A stretch of DNA of 64,000 bases, from positions 1 through 64,000 of the forward strand of contig CAJYIX010000022.1 of assembly GCA_913775315.1 (NCBI GenBank). The letters are read 5' to 3'. Shown piece by piece: positions 17,285-28,500 of this stretch. The notes beneath the pieces were generated by a model, which worked only from the letters and a program-made list of their open reading frames with translations, did no database searches and was not told where the DNA came from. How positions within the stretch are numbered: position 1 is the stretch's first letter; each line of letters opens with the position of its first letter. Source of the stretch: an uncultured Sphingomonas sp. Lineage in GTDB: Bacteria; Pseudomonadota; Alphaproteobacteria; Sphingomonadales; Sphingomonadaceae. Made by a program: the position numbers and the translations under genes.

Positions 17285-17363
17285 GGGACCCTAAGTCCCG
17301 TTTGCCTCGCCGCGCCGAGCGCCTATGTGGTCGTCAAACCCCGCTGCGACAGGTTCTTCCTTC

Positions 17364-18368
17364 ATGACCGATCTTGCCAACACCCAGCCCGACAGCCGCC
17401 AGACGACGCTGCTCGACGCCCCCGACAAGACGGTAAGCGTGCGCGAACTGTTCGGCATCGACGTCGATATGCAGGTGCCGGCGTTCAGCGAGGCGGACGA
17501 GCGGGTGCCCGACCTCGACCCCGCCTATGTTTTCGACGGCGACACGACGCTCGCGGTGCTGGCGGGCTTCGCGCACAACCGCCGGGTGATGATCCAGGGC
17601 TATCACGGCACCGGCAAGTCGTCGCACATCGAACAGGTCGCGGCCCGCCTCAACTGGCCGTGCATCCGCATCAATCTCGACGCGCATATCAGCCGCATCG
17701 ACCTCATTGGCCGCGACGCGATCGTCCTCAAGGACGGGCAGCAGGTGACCGAGTTCCGCGAGGGCCTCCTCCCCTGGGCGCTCCAGACGCCGACCGCGCT
17801 GGTCTTCGACGAATATGACGCGGGCCGCCCCGACGTGATGTTCGTCATCCAGCGCGTGCTGGAGACCGAGGGGAAGCTGACGCTGCTCGACCAGAACCGC
17901 GTCATTCGCCCGAACCCGTGGTTCCGCCTGTTCGCGACCGCCAACACCGTAGGCCTCGGCGACACCAGCGGCCTCTATCACGGCACGCAGCAGATCAATC
18001 AGGGGCAGATGGACCGCTGGAACGTGGTCGTGACGCTCAACTACCTGCCCGCCGCGACCGAGGCGCAGATCGTGCTCGCCAAGTCGGGCGAATATGACAA
18101 GCCCGGCGGCAAGGAAGCGGTCGAGAACATGGTCCGGGTCGCCGAACTCACCCGCCGCGGCTTCATCAACGGCGACATCTCGACGGTGATGAGCCCGCGC
18201 ACGGTCATCACCTGGGCACAGAATGCGCTGATCTTCGGCGACGTGGGCTTCGCCTTCCGCCTGTCCTTCCTCAACAAGTGCGACGAGGCTGAGCGGGCAC
18301 TGGTCGCCGAATACTATCAGCGCGTGTTCGGCACGGACCTGCCCGAAAGCATCGCGAAGAAGGGCTGA
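17364..18368 (+). CDS. cobS: CobS, AAA+ subunit of an aerobic cobaltochelatase-type complex
   Basis: 334-aa MoxR-class AAA+ ATPase. Walker A is GYHGTGKSS near residues 79-87, Walker B is [10 protein letters not shown], and the sensor region is [18 protein letters not shown]; the N-terminal [18 protein letters not shown] helix is the CobS N-domain. In the classical complex CobS and CobT load cobalt into hydrogenobyrinic acid diamide bound to CobN. No cobN lies in this window. ATG 17364 is chosen; thirteen upstream codons are non-conserved. A gene of another family separates it from cobT. Confidence 0.93.
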   Translation: MTDLANTQPDSRQTTLLDAPDKTVSVRELFGIDVDMQVPAFSEADERVPDLDPAYVFDGDTTLAVLAGFAHNRRVMIQGYHGTGKSSHIEQVAARLNWPCIRINLDAHISRIDLIGRDAIVLKDGQQVTEFREGLLPWALQTPTALVFDEYDAGRPDVMFVIQRVLETEGKLTLLDQNRVIRPNPWFRLFATANTVGLGDTSGLYHGTQQINQGQMDRWNVVVTLNYLPAATEAQIVLAKSGEYDKPGGKEAVENMVRVAELTRRGFINGDISTVMSPRTVITWAQNALIFGDVGFAFRLSFLNKCDEAERALVAEYYQRVFGTDLPESIAKKG

Positions 18369-18406
18369 TTCGAACGCGGCTTTTAGTTTGGCGCAACCCC
18401 GGCTAA

Positions 18407-18435
18407 GCGGTGCCTCTGTCCTTGAGGAGCACCGC
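18407..18435 (+). promoter_or_regulatory. hairpin sequestering the ribosome binding site of the MetE-like gene
   Basis: GCGGTG plus CCTC (18407-18416) can pair with GAGG plus CACCGC (18424-18427 and 18430-18435), with a seven-base loop and a two-base bulge. The GAGG strand is the Shine-Dalgarno of the gene starting at 18438. The structure would lower translation unless opened by a ribosome, protein or ligand. It is too small to be a known SAM or cobalamin riboswitch. Confidence 0.45.
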
Positions 18436-18437
18436 CG

Positions 18438-19562
18438 ATGACCGCCCCGCGCCCACCCTTCCGCGCCGATCACGTAGGCAGCCTGCTGCGCCCCGCGTAC
18501 CTCAGCGAGGCGCGCGAACAGCTTGCCGCCGGCACCATCGACGTCGCCGCGTTCGACGAAGTCGCCGACCGCGCGGTCAAGGAGATCATCCAGCTTCAGG
18601 AAGATGTCGGCCTGCTCGGCATCACCGATGGCGAGGCGCGCCGCGACACCTGGCACATGGATTACATCTACCAGATCGGCGGCATCACCAAGCGCGACAG
18701 CGACATGAAGGTCCGCTTCCATAACGAGGGCGGCGACATCGAATGGACCCCCGCCAAGCTGGCGGTGGTCGACCGGCTGAACCTGCCCTCGACGATCTTC
18801 GCCGACGCCTTCACCTTCCTCAAGGACAATGTCCGCCGCGGCACGCCGAAACTCACCATTCCCAGCCCGTCGATGGTCCATTATCGCGGCGGGCGCGAGG
18901 CGGTGAGCGCCGACGTCTATCCCGACCTGTCCGCCTTCTATGCCGACCTGTCGGCCGTCTATGCGCGCGAGATCGCGGGGCTGGGCGAATTGGGCTGCAC
19001 CTATCTCCAGCTCGACGACACCAGCCTCGCCTATCTCAACGACCCCGCCCAGCGCGCCATGATCGCCGCGCAGGGGGAGGATGCCGACACCCAGCACGAA
19101 ACCTATATCTGCATCATCAACGACGCGGTGAAGGATCGCCCTGCAGGCATGACGATCACCACACATCTGTGCCGCGGCAATTTCCGGTCGAGCTGGGTCG
19201 CGTCGGGCAGCTACGACCATGTCGCCGACGCGTTGTTCAACACGCTCGACGTCGACGGCTATTTCCTCGAGTTCGACGACGAGCGGTCGGGCGGGTTCGA
19301 GCCGCTGCGCCTCCTGCCCAAGGGCAACAAGCGCGTCGTCCTCGGCCTCGTCACCACCAAGCATGGCGAGCTCGAGGACCCCGACACGATCAAGCGCCGG
19401 ATCGATGCGGCGGCCAAGTTCGCGCCGATGGAACAGCTGTGCCTCAGCACCCAGTGCGGCTTCTCCTCGACCAAGGAGGGCAACGACATCACCCCCGACC
19501 AGCAGCGCGCGAAGCTCGAGATGATCGTCGCCATCGCCATGGACATGTGGGGCGAGCTTTGA
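18438..19562 (+). CDS. cobalamin-independent methionine synthase-type (MetE C-terminal core) protein
   Basis: 374 aa, corresponding only to the C-terminal catalytic barrel of MetE (YxjG/YxjH type); the N-terminal half of full-length MetE (about 750 aa) is absent. It starts with FRADHVGSLLRP, and the zinc site is complete: HLC in TTHLCRGNFRSSW, a glutamate in YFLEFDDERSG and the late cysteine in LSTQCGFSST. It should transfer a methyl group to homocysteine or a related thiol; the methyl donor is unknown, since core-MetE enzymes do not always use methyl-tetrahydrofolate. It lies between cobS and cobT on the same strand, which is unusual and may link it to a corrinoid methyl donor (inference). 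Confidence 0.9.
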   Translation: MTAPRPPFRADHVGSLLRPAYLSEAREQLAAGTIDVAAFDEVADRAVKEIIQLQEDVGLLGITDGEARRDTWHMDYIYQIGGITKRDSDMKVRFHNEGGDIEWTPAKLAVVDRLNLPSTIFADAFTFLKDNVRRGTPKLTIPSPSMVHYRGGREAVSADVYPDLSAFYADLSAVYAREIAGLGELGCTYLQLDDTSLAYLNDPAQRAMIAAQGEDADTQHETYICIINDAVKDRPAGMTITTHLCRGNFRSSWVASGSYDHVADALFNTLDVDGYFLEFDDERSGGFEPLRLLPKGNKRVVLGLVTTKHGELEDPDTIKRRIDAAAKFAPMEQLCLSTQCGFSSTKEGNDITPDQQRAKLEMIVAIAMDMWGEL

Positions 19563-19644
19563 TCGCGGGCCGAAAGTCGGGGTGATTTCCCCGGCCATCG
19601 GCCCTATCTGAAGCCGACGTTCCGACAGAGGCTTTCCCGACTCC

Positions 19645-21483
19645 ATGGCTCAAGCGACCCCCATCGACCGCTTTCGCGACGTGCTCGCCGGCACCGCTCG
19701 CGCGATCGCGAACGATGGGGAGGTCGAGCTTGCGTTCAGCGCCGACGCGCCCGCGCAGTCGGGCCGCGCGCTGAAGGTGCCGATGCCCGGCCGGGCGCTC
19801 CCCGCGGATCAGGTGGCGGAGGCGCGGGGCTTTGCCGACGGGTTCGCGCTTCGCCTCCGCCTCCACGATGCCAAGCTGCACGCGCGCGGTGCGCCGGCCG
19901 AGCCGGTGGCGCGCGCGGTGCATGATGCAGTGGAGACCGCGCGGATCGAGGCGCTGGGCGCGCGCGGCTTTGCCGGGATCGCCGAAAATCTCGACGCCAG
20001 CCTCGCGATGCGGATGCGCTCCGACCCGATCGCGCGCGCCCGGACCCGCGACGAGGTGCCGCTGTCGACCGCGATACAGCTGATGGTGCGCGAGCGGCTG
20101 ACGGGAAAGCCCGCGCCGCAGACCGCGGCGGGCGGCCTCGGCCTCGTGTCCGACTGGATCGAGGAAAAGGCGGGGCGGGAGCTCGACGCCCTTGCCCTGT
20201 CGATCGACGACCAGGCGCAGTTCGCGCGGCTGATCGCCGACCTTCTCGCCGATCTCGAACTTACCGAAGGCCGGATGGAGCCCGACGACGCCGATGACGG
20301 CGGCGAGGACGACGAGGCCGAGAGCGAAGGCGAGGACGATCAGGACGAACAGGGCGACGACGACCAGTCGGGCCAGGGCGACACCGAGGTCGAGGCACGC
20401 GGCGAACAGCGCGAGAGCGAGGACGCCGAAGGGGAAGGCGAAGAGCAGGACCAGGAGGGCGAACCGCTCGACGACATGGACGGGCAGGATGGCGACGAGG
20501 GCCGCGACGGGATGCTGCCGACGCGCCCGAACAAGCCTTTCTCCGACTTCGCGCCATCGTTCGAATACAAGCCCTTCACGACGCAGTTCGACGAGGTCGT
20601 CGCCGCCACCGACCTGTGCGACGACGAGGAACTGGGGCGGCTGCGTGCCTATCTTGACCAGCAGCTCGTCCATCTGCAGGGCATCGTCACCAAGCTCGCC
20701 AACCGGCTGCAACGGCGATTGATGGCGCAGCAGTCGCGGTCGTGGGACTTCGACCAGGACGAGGGGTTGCTCGATGCCGCGCGCCTCGCCCGCGTCGTCG
20801 TCAATCCGATGCAGTCGCTCTCCTACAAGATCGAGCGCGACACCGATTTCCGCGACACCGTCGTCACGCTGCTCATCGATAATTCGGGCTCGATGCGCGG
20901 GCGGCCGATCGGCATCGCCGCGATCAGCGCCGACATCCTCGCGCGCACGCTCGAACGCTGCGGCGTGAAGGCCGAGATCCTGGGCTTCACCACCCGCGCG
21001 TGGAAGGGCGGGCAGGCGCGCGACGCGTGGCTGGCACAGGGTCGCCCGCCCGCGCCCGGCCGCCTCAACGACTTGCGCCACATCGTCTACAAGGAAGCCG
21101 ACGAGCCCTGGCGCCGCGCGCGCAAGTCGCTGGGTCTGATGATGCGCGAGGGGCTGCTCAAGGAGAATATCGACGGCGAGGCGCTGCTATGGGCCCATTC
21201 CCGCCTGATCGCGCGCCCTGAGGAGCGCAAGATCCTGATGGTCATCTCCGACGGCGCGCCGGTCGACGATTCGACGCTGAGCGTGAACAGCGGCAGCTAT
21301 CTGGAGCGGCATCTGCGACAGGTGATCGGCTGGATCGAGGGGCGCAGCCCCGTCGAGCTCGTCGCGATCGGTATCGGCCACGACGTGACGCGCTATTACC
21401 AGCGCGCCGTGACGATCATGGACGTCGATCAGCTGGCGGGCACGATGATCGAGCAGCTCGCCGGGCTGTTCGACCAGCCGTGA
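19645..21483 (+). CDS. cobT: CobT, VWA-domain subunit of an aerobic cobaltochelatase-type complex
   Basis: 612 aa. An N-terminal helical domain (1-205) leads into a strongly acidic low-complexity linker (about 210-290, runs of D and E), a conserved [21 protein letters not shown] block, and a C-terminal von Willebrand A domain whose MIDAS motif DNSGSMRG starts near residue 411. This is the standard CobT layout, the partner of the AAA+ ring CobS. Its TGA overlaps the GTG start of the ribbon-helix-helix gene (GTGA). In the absence of CobN the pair could also serve as a MoxR/VWA-type chaperone. Confidence 0.93.
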   Translation: MAQATPIDRFRDVLAGTARAIANDGEVELAFSADAPAQSGRALKVPMPGRALPADQVAEARGFADGFALRLRLHDAKLHARGAPAEPVARAVHDAVETARIEALGARGFAGIAENLDASLAMRMRSDPIARARTRDEVPLSTAIQLMVRERLTGKPAPQTAAGGLGLVSDWIEEKAGRELDALALSIDDQAQFARLIADLLADLELTEGRMEPDDADDGGEDDEAESEGEDDQDEQGDDDQSGQGDTEVEARGEQRESEDAEGEGEEQDQEGEPLDDMDGQDGDEGRDGMLPTRPNKPFSDFAPSFEYKPFTTQFDEVVAATDLCDDEELGRLRAYLDQQLVHLQGIVTKLANRLQRRLMAQQSRSWDFDQDEGLLDAARLARVVVNPMQSLSYKIERDTDFRDTVVTLLIDNSGSMRGRPIGIAAISADILARTLERCGVKAEILGFTTRAWKGGQARDAWLAQGRPPAPGRLNDLRHIVYKEADEPWRRARKSLGLMMREGLLKENIDGEALLWAHSRLIARPEERKILMVISDGAPVDDSTLSVNSGSYLERHLRQVIGWIEGRSPVELVAIGIGHDVTRYYQRAVTIMDVDQLAGTMIEQLAGLFDQP

Positions 21484-21731
21484 TCGCGGTCGTGGCGCCC
21501 GGCGGGGGCTTCGTCGGCCCGGTCAAACGCTCGATCACCATCGCCGGCCACGCCACCTCGATCAGCCTCGAACCCCAATTCTGGGCCGCGCTGGAAGGCG
21601 AGGCAGCGGCACGCTCGCTCCCCCTCTCCGCGCTCGTCGCCGCGATCGACGCGGTGCGGATCGCAGCGGACGATCCACCGAATCTTGCCAGCGCGATCCG
21701 CGTCTGGCTGTTCGCCGCCGCGCGCGGTTGA
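21480..21731 (+). CDS. ribbon-helix-helix domain-containing protein
   Basis: 83-aa protein of the small RHH_4-like family: [21 protein letters not shown] forms the ribbon and [27 protein letters not shown] the helices. Such proteins have an Arc-like DNA-binding fold; whether this one binds DNA is not known. The GTG start overlaps the cobT stop codon, indicating translational coupling, and the two are often adjacent as I recall. The N-terminus could also start further in at the conserved GPVKR segment. Confidence 0.75.
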   Translation: MIAVVAPGGGFVGPVKRSITIAGHATSISLEPQFWAALEGEAAARSLPLSALVAAIDAVRIAADDPPNLASAIRVWLFAAARG

Positions 21732-21784
21732 GCGGACGCGCCGGCCACCTATCTGACGGGCATCCCCTTCCAAAGGAGCCCGAC

Positions 21785-22681
21785 ATGGCCGACGCCCCCG
21801 ATCCCGCGAACAACCTGCCCGCCGGCTACGTCCCCCCGCGCGTCTGGGAATGGCAGCCGGGCAATGGCGGCCAGTTCGCCAGCATCAACCGCCCCGTCTC
21901 CGGCCCGACGCACGACAAGGAGCTGCCCGTCGGCGAGCACCCGCTGCAACTCTATTCGCAGGGGACGCCGAACGGGCAGAAGGTGACGATTCTGCTCGAA
22001 GAGCTGCTCGCCGCGGGGCACGCCGACGCCGAATACGACGCCTGGTTGATCCGCATCGGCGAGGGCGACCAGTTCGGCAGCGGCTTCGTCGGCATCAATC
22101 CCAATTCGAAGATCCCCGCGCTCGTCGATCGCTCGGTCGATCCGGCGATCCCGGTGTTCGAGAGCGGCGCGATCCTGATCTATCTCGCCGAGAAGTTTGG
22201 CGCGTTCCTGCCCACCGATCCGGCCGCACGCGCCGCGACGCTCAGCTGGCTGATGTGGCAGATGGGGTCCGGCCCGTTCGTCGGCGGCGGGTTCGGGCAT
22301 TTCTATGCCTATGCACCGATCAAGATCGAATACGCGATCGACCGCTATGCGATGGAGGTGAAGCGTCAGCTCCACGTCCTCGACACGCAGCTCGGCCGGC
22401 ACGAGTTCGTCGCTGGCGACGCGATCACCATCGCCGACTTCGCGATCTGGCCGTGGTACGGCGCGCTCGCCGCCGGAAAGATCTACGGCACCGCCGCCGA
22501 GTTCCTGGACACGGGCGAATACGCCAATCTCCAACGCTGGACCCGCCAACTGGCCGAGCGACCGGGGGTGAAGCGCGGCCGGATCGTCAACGTGACGATG
22601 GGCGCGCCCGAGAACCAGCTCCACGAACGCCACGACGCCAGCGACTTCGACACCAAGACGCAGGACAAACTGGGCGGCTGA
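21785..22681 (+). CDS. yghU: YghU-like glutathione-dependent disulfide-bond oxidoreductase
   Basis: 298-aa member of the Nu-class GSTs. The long N-terminal lead (YVPPRVWEWQPGNGGQFASI) and HPLQLYSQGTPNGQKVTILLEEL are diagnostic of YghU/YfcG; the active-site threonine in TPNGQK binds glutathione, and the protein reduces disulfides or peroxides using two glutathione molecules. NPNSKIPALVD and ESGAILIYLAEKFG complete the thioredoxin domain; HEFVAGDAITIADFAIWPWYG marks the helical domain. Good AAAGGAG-like Shine-Dalgarno before ATG 21785. Confidence 0.92.
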   Translation: MADAPDPANNLPAGYVPPRVWEWQPGNGGQFASINRPVSGPTHDKELPVGEHPLQLYSQGTPNGQKVTILLEELLAAGHADAEYDAWLIRIGEGDQFGSGFVGINPNSKIPALVDRSVDPAIPVFESGAILIYLAEKFGAFLPTDPAARAATLSWLMWQMGSGPFVGGGFGHFYAYAPIKIEYAIDRYAMEVKRQLHVLDTQLGRHEFVAGDAITIADFAIWPWYGALAAGKIYGTAAEFLDTGEYANLQRWTRQLAERPGVKRGRIVNVTMGAPENQLHERHDASDFDTKTQDKLGG

Positions 22682-22731
22682 CCGGTGCGGCGGCGGGTTG
22701 TCAGGCCCGCCGCCCTTCCGGCATGGGATAG

Positions 22732-24876
<2,145 letters not shown>

Positions 24877-24883
24877 GCGACCG

Positions 24884-24897
24884 GTAACGATCGTTAC
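24884..24897. promoter_or_regulatory. 14-bp perfect palindrome upstream of the TonB receptor gene
   Basis: GTAACGATCGTTAC is a perfect palindrome 8 bases after the ligA stop and 147 bases before the receptor start, followed by TGTCGCCTTTTT. It could serve as a weak terminator for ligA or as an operator for a dimeric regulator of the receptor. The rest of 24877-25043 shows no gene; a convincing promoter was not identified. Confidence 0.4.
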
Positions 24898-25043
24898 TGT
24901 CGCCTTTTTGCCACGCCGCGCGGCGAAGTGAGCCATGCGTGCGACGTGTAACAGAACCGACACATTGCGCGCGCAGGGGCGCGACTAACGACGAATTGCG
25001 TCGAATGTTCCGGTCGCTGCGGCCGTTCCTTTAGGGGTACATC

Positions 25044-28000
25044 ATGCGAAATCACCTTATGCTGGGTGCGGCTGCCGTCGCGCTCATGATTCCGGCCGCT
25101 GCGATGGCGCAGGAAACGACCTCGAGCATCCGCGGCACCGTGACTCAGGACGGCGCCCCCGTCGCCGGCGCGGTCGTGCGCATCGTCAACACCTCCAACG
25201 GTGCGGCCACCACCGTCAACACCAGCGACAGCGGCGCGTTCACCGCGACGGGTCTGCTGCCCGGCGGCCCGTACACGGTCGAGGTGACCAGCGCGAACGG
25301 CAACACCACCGTCACCGACATCCAGACGATCGTCGGCCAGCCTTATGAACTTCCCGTCGAGCTCGCCGCCGCCGGCGGTGACGACATTGTCGTGACCGCT
25401 TCACGCGTCGCCGGTGCGGGCACGATCGCCTCGGGCCCGCGCACCGTCCTGACCCAGGCCGACATCGGCAAGGTCGCCTCGGTCAACCGCGACGTCCGCG
25501 ACCTCGCCCGCCGCGATCCGCTGGCCCAGCTCGACCTCGGCAACAGCCGCGCCGTCAGCTTCGCGGGCGTCAACCCGCGCTTCAACCGCTTCACGATCAA
25601 CGGCGTGCAGATCGGCGACAATTTCGGCCTCAACGCCGACGCCAACCCGACCGCCCGCGGCCCGATCCCGTTCGACGCGATCAGCCAGTTCTCGGTCTCG
25701 ATTGCGCCGTCGGACATCCGCCAGGGCAATTTCCAGGGCGGCGCCATCGACACCGTCGTCAAGTCGGGCACGAACGAATTCACCGGCACCGGCTTCTACT
25801 CGCAGTCGACCAATGGCCTTCAGGGCAACCAGATCGGCTCGAACCGCCAGGTCATCCAGAAGTACAAGTCGGAGACCTATGGCGCGACGATCGGCGGTCC
25901 GCTGATCCGCGACAAGCTGTTCTTCATGGTCTCGGGCGAGCGCAACAACGATCCGCGCCCCGCCGCGGTGTCACAGATCTCGCAGGTCCCCGGCCTGACG
26001 CAGGCGCTGGTGGACAGTGTCAAGAACACCGCCAAGAGCGTCTACAACTACGACGCCGGCGACATCGTCCAGATCAACCAGAACAAGGACGAGAAGATCG
26101 TCGGCCGCATCGACTGGAACATCGTCGACGGCCAGCGCCTCTCGCTCACCTACCTTAACGCCTATGAATCGGCGACGGTCCCGCAGAACGTCTCGACCAG
26201 CACGACCACGCCGACCCTCGGCCTGTCGTCGAACGCCTATCAGCGCTCGGTGCTGCTGCGTTCGGGCATCGTCCAGTTGAACTCGGACTGGACCGACAAG
26301 TTGTCGACCGAAGCGCGCTTCCTCTACCAGTCGAACGAAGTGACGCAGAAGTCACTGGGCGTGCAGCCCTTCGCACAGCTTCGCGTCTGCACCGACGCAA
26401 CGAGCATCGTCGCGGGCACCAACACCGCCAACACCTGCTCGACCGGCGCGCCCGTCATCGCCTTCGGCCCCGACGTCAGCCGCCAGGCGAACGAGCTGTT
26501 CTTCGACACCTGGGGCGGCTCGATCCTGACGCGTTACAATGCCGGCGCGCATCAGTTCAGCCTGCTGGCGGAGTATAACCGTCGCCGTTCGACCAACCTG
26601 TTCCTCCAGAACGCGACCGGCGCCTATTATTTCGACTCGCTTGCCGACTTCCAGAACCGCAACGCGTCGCAGTTCTCGTACCAGAACGCCCTCTCGCTCA
26701 ACGTGCGCGATGCCGCCGCCGACTTCGTCTATGAGCAGTGGACCTTCGGTGCGCAGGATACCTGGGATGTCGCCAGCAACCTTGATCTGACGTTCGGCGT
26801 TCGCTACGACCTGTACGGCATGCGTTCGCAGGTGCCGCTGAATGCCGCGTTCCTGCGTCGCTATGGCTTCACCAACACCCAGACGTTCAAGGGCCTGGAC
26901 AACTTCCAGCCGCGCTTCAGCTTCAACTGGCGCCCGATGGACAATCTGCGCGTGCGCGGTGGCGTGTCGGTGTTCGGCGGCGGTTCGCCCGACATCTATC
27001 TGTCGAACAGCTTCTCGAACACGGGCGTCGTAACGAGCGCGATCACCAACCTGACGCGCGCCACGGCGGCCGCCAACGGCTCGACCGCGACCTGCGCCTC
27101 GCCGTTCAACGGCGCGGGCAACGCGGCGCTCTGCAACGCGGCGCTGAACGGCGTGAACGGCGCGACGATCCCGGCGGTCGTCGACAGCTACATCGCCACC
27201 AACACCGCGGGCCAGGCGCTGTCGCCCACCTCGTCGCTGGCGCAGGACTTCCGTCCGCCGTCGGTCACGAAGTTCAACCTGACCGCCGAGTATGATTGGT
27301 CGGGCTTCACCTTCAGCGGCACCTATCTCTATACCAAGACCAACGAGGGCGTGAGCTTCACCGACCTGCGTTCGCGCCAGATCGGCACGCTGCCCGACGG
27401 TCGTCCGCGCTACACCTTCGTGCCCACGCCGGGCACGACGGTCACCGCCGACAACAACGGCGACTATCAGCTGTACAACGACGGTCGCGGCCGCAGCCAC
27501 ATCGCGGTTGCGCGCATCGACAAGACGTTCGACTTCGGCCTGACCCTCGGCGGCAGCTATGCGTGGCAGAACGTCAAGGACGTGAGCCCGGCAACCTCGT
27601 CGACCCCCGGCTCGCTGTACAACAACGCCGCGAAGGGCGATCCGAACTTCCCGGCCTATGGCCGCGCGAACGACGAGACGACGTGGCGCTACACCTACAG
27701 CGTCGGCTTCGATCGCGCCTTCTTCGGCGACTATCGCACCGTCATCCAGCTGTTCGGCGAAACCCGCGCGGGCCGTCGCTACAGCTTCACGATGCAGGAC
27801 AACAACAGCAACCGCTCGCCGGTGTTCGGGACGATCGGCAACAACAACGCGCACCTGCTGTATGTCCCCACCGGCATCGACGACGCCCGCGTAAGCTATG
27901 ACAGCACGGCGACCCGCGACGCGCTTGAGACGCTCATCAACAACACCGCGCTCAAGAACTATCGCGGCACGATCGCGGCGAAGAACATCGCCCGCAACCG

Positions 28001-28388
28001 CGCCTTCACGCGCATCGACCTGCACCTCGAGCAGGAAATCCCGACGTTCGTCGGCAAGTCGCGGATCACGATCTTCGGCGATATCGAGAATCTGCCCAAC
28101 CTTCTGAACAAGGACTGGGGCGGTCTTCGCCAGTTCGGCTTCCCGTACACCGCCGACGTGGTGCGCGTGCAGTGCCTGAGCGCGCCGGTCGCGACCGGCA
28201 CGGGCGTCGCCAACATCGGCGCGACCGCGGCGCAGAACCCGGGCGGGCTGCCGACGGTGGTGAACACCACCTCGACGCAGGCGTGCAACCAGTACCGCTA
28301 CTCGACCTATCGCGAGCCGAACGAGCAGGCGGTTTCGTTCACCAACTCGCTCTACCTGATCCGTATCGGCGCGCGCTTCACCTTCTGA
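25044..28388 (+). CDS. TonB-dependent receptor, Oar-like
   Basis: 1114-aa outer-membrane receptor. A 23-residue signal peptide (ending AAAMAQ) is followed by a carboxypeptidase-regulatory-like beta sandwich (residues about 27-105: SSIRGTVTQDGAPVAGAVVRI), then a plug domain with DIVVTASRV and RFTINGVQIGDNFGLN, a long beta barrel, and a terminal aromatic RFTF needed for BAM recognition. Oar-type receptors import large or unknown substrates; no specific ligand can be deduced. Repeated NNN/NST-rich loops suit extracellular segments. A strong terminator follows, and a LytS/LytTR pair begins 112 bases later. Confidence 0.93.
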   Translation: MRNHLMLGAAAVALMIPAAAMAQETTSSIRGTVTQDGAPVAGAVVRIVNTSNGAATTVNTSDSGAFTATGLLPGGPYTVEVTSANGNTTVTDIQTIVGQPYELPVELAAAGGDDIVVTASRVAGAGTIASGPRTVLTQADIGKVASVNRDVRDLARRDPLAQLDLGNSRAVSFAGVNPRFNRFTINGVQIGDNFGLNADANPTARGPIPFDAISQFSVSIAPSDIRQGNFQGGAIDTVVKSGTNEFTGTGFYSQSTNGLQGNQIGSNRQVIQKYKSETYGATIGGPLIRDKLFFMVSGERNNDPRPAAVSQISQVPGLTQALVDSVKNTAKSVYNYDAGDIVQINQNKDEKIVGRIDWNIVDGQRLSLTYLNAYESATVPQNVSTSTTTPTLGLSSNAYQRSVLLRSGIVQLNSDWTDKLSTEARFLYQSNEVTQKSLGVQPFAQLRVCTDATSIVAGTNTANTCSTGAPVIAFGPDVSRQANELFFDTWGGSILTRYNAGAHQFSLLAEYNRRRSTNLFLQNATGAYYFDSLADFQNRNASQFSYQNALSLNVRDAAADFVYEQWTFGAQDTWDVASNLDLTFGVRYDLYGMRSQVPLNAAFLRRYGFTNTQTFKGLDNFQPRFSFNWRPMDNLRVRGGVSVFGGGSPDIYLSNSFSNTGVVTSAITNLTRATAAANGSTATCASPFNGAGNAALCNAALNGVNGATIPAVVDSYIATNTAGQALSPTSSLAQDFRPPSVTKFNLTAEYDWSGFTFSGTYLYTKTNEGVSFTDLRSRQIGTLPDGRPRYTFVPTPGTTVTADNNGDYQLYNDGRGRSHIAVARIDKTFDFGLTLGGSYAWQNVKDVSPATSSTPGSLYNNAAKGDPNFPAYGRANDETTWRYTYSVGFDRAFFGDYRTVIQLFGETRAGRRYSFTMQDNNSNRSPVFGTIGNNNAHLLYVPTGIDDARVSYDSTATRDALETLINNTALKNYRGTIAAKNIARNRAFTRIDLHLEQEIPTFVGKSRITIFGDIENLPNLLNKDWGGLRQFGFPYTADVVRVQCLSAPVATGTGVANIGATAAQNPGGLPTVVNTTSTQACNQYRYSTYREPNEQAVSFTNSLYLIRIGARFTF

Positions 28389-28416
28389 TCCGCGTCCGAC
28401 ACGATCGACCCTGATC

Positions 28417-28455
28417 GGGGCCGCCGTTCCACGCGAACGGCGGCCCCTTTCGTTT
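28417..28455 (+). terminator. rho-independent terminator of the TonB receptor gene
   Basis: A perfect 13-bp stem (GGGGCCGCCGTTC with GAACGGCGGCCCC, loop CACGC) is followed by TTTCGTTT. It lies 28 bases after the receptor stop codon and insulates the sensor kinase gene downstream. Confidence 0.9.
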
Positions 28456-28500
28456 CCGGCTTTTGCCCTTCGCGGGCCGTGCCGCTACAGAAAGCCGCAC

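Noticed and set aside
18369..18437. Cobalamin or SAM riboswitch ahead of the MetE-like gene
   Set aside because: Only 69 bases are available and no B12-box or SAM-type pattern is visible; the RBS hairpin explains the structure.
17334..19646. Very long minus-strand open frame (770 codons) opposite cobS and the MetE-like gene
   Set aside because: It is a high-GC mirror of two well-identified plus-strand genes, with no Shine-Dalgarno and a His/Arg/Asp-rich composition typical of antisense frames.
28389..28500. sRNA or riboswitch between the TonB receptor and LytS
   Set aside because: The hairpin has the order stop codon, stem, U-rich run, which is a plain terminator.
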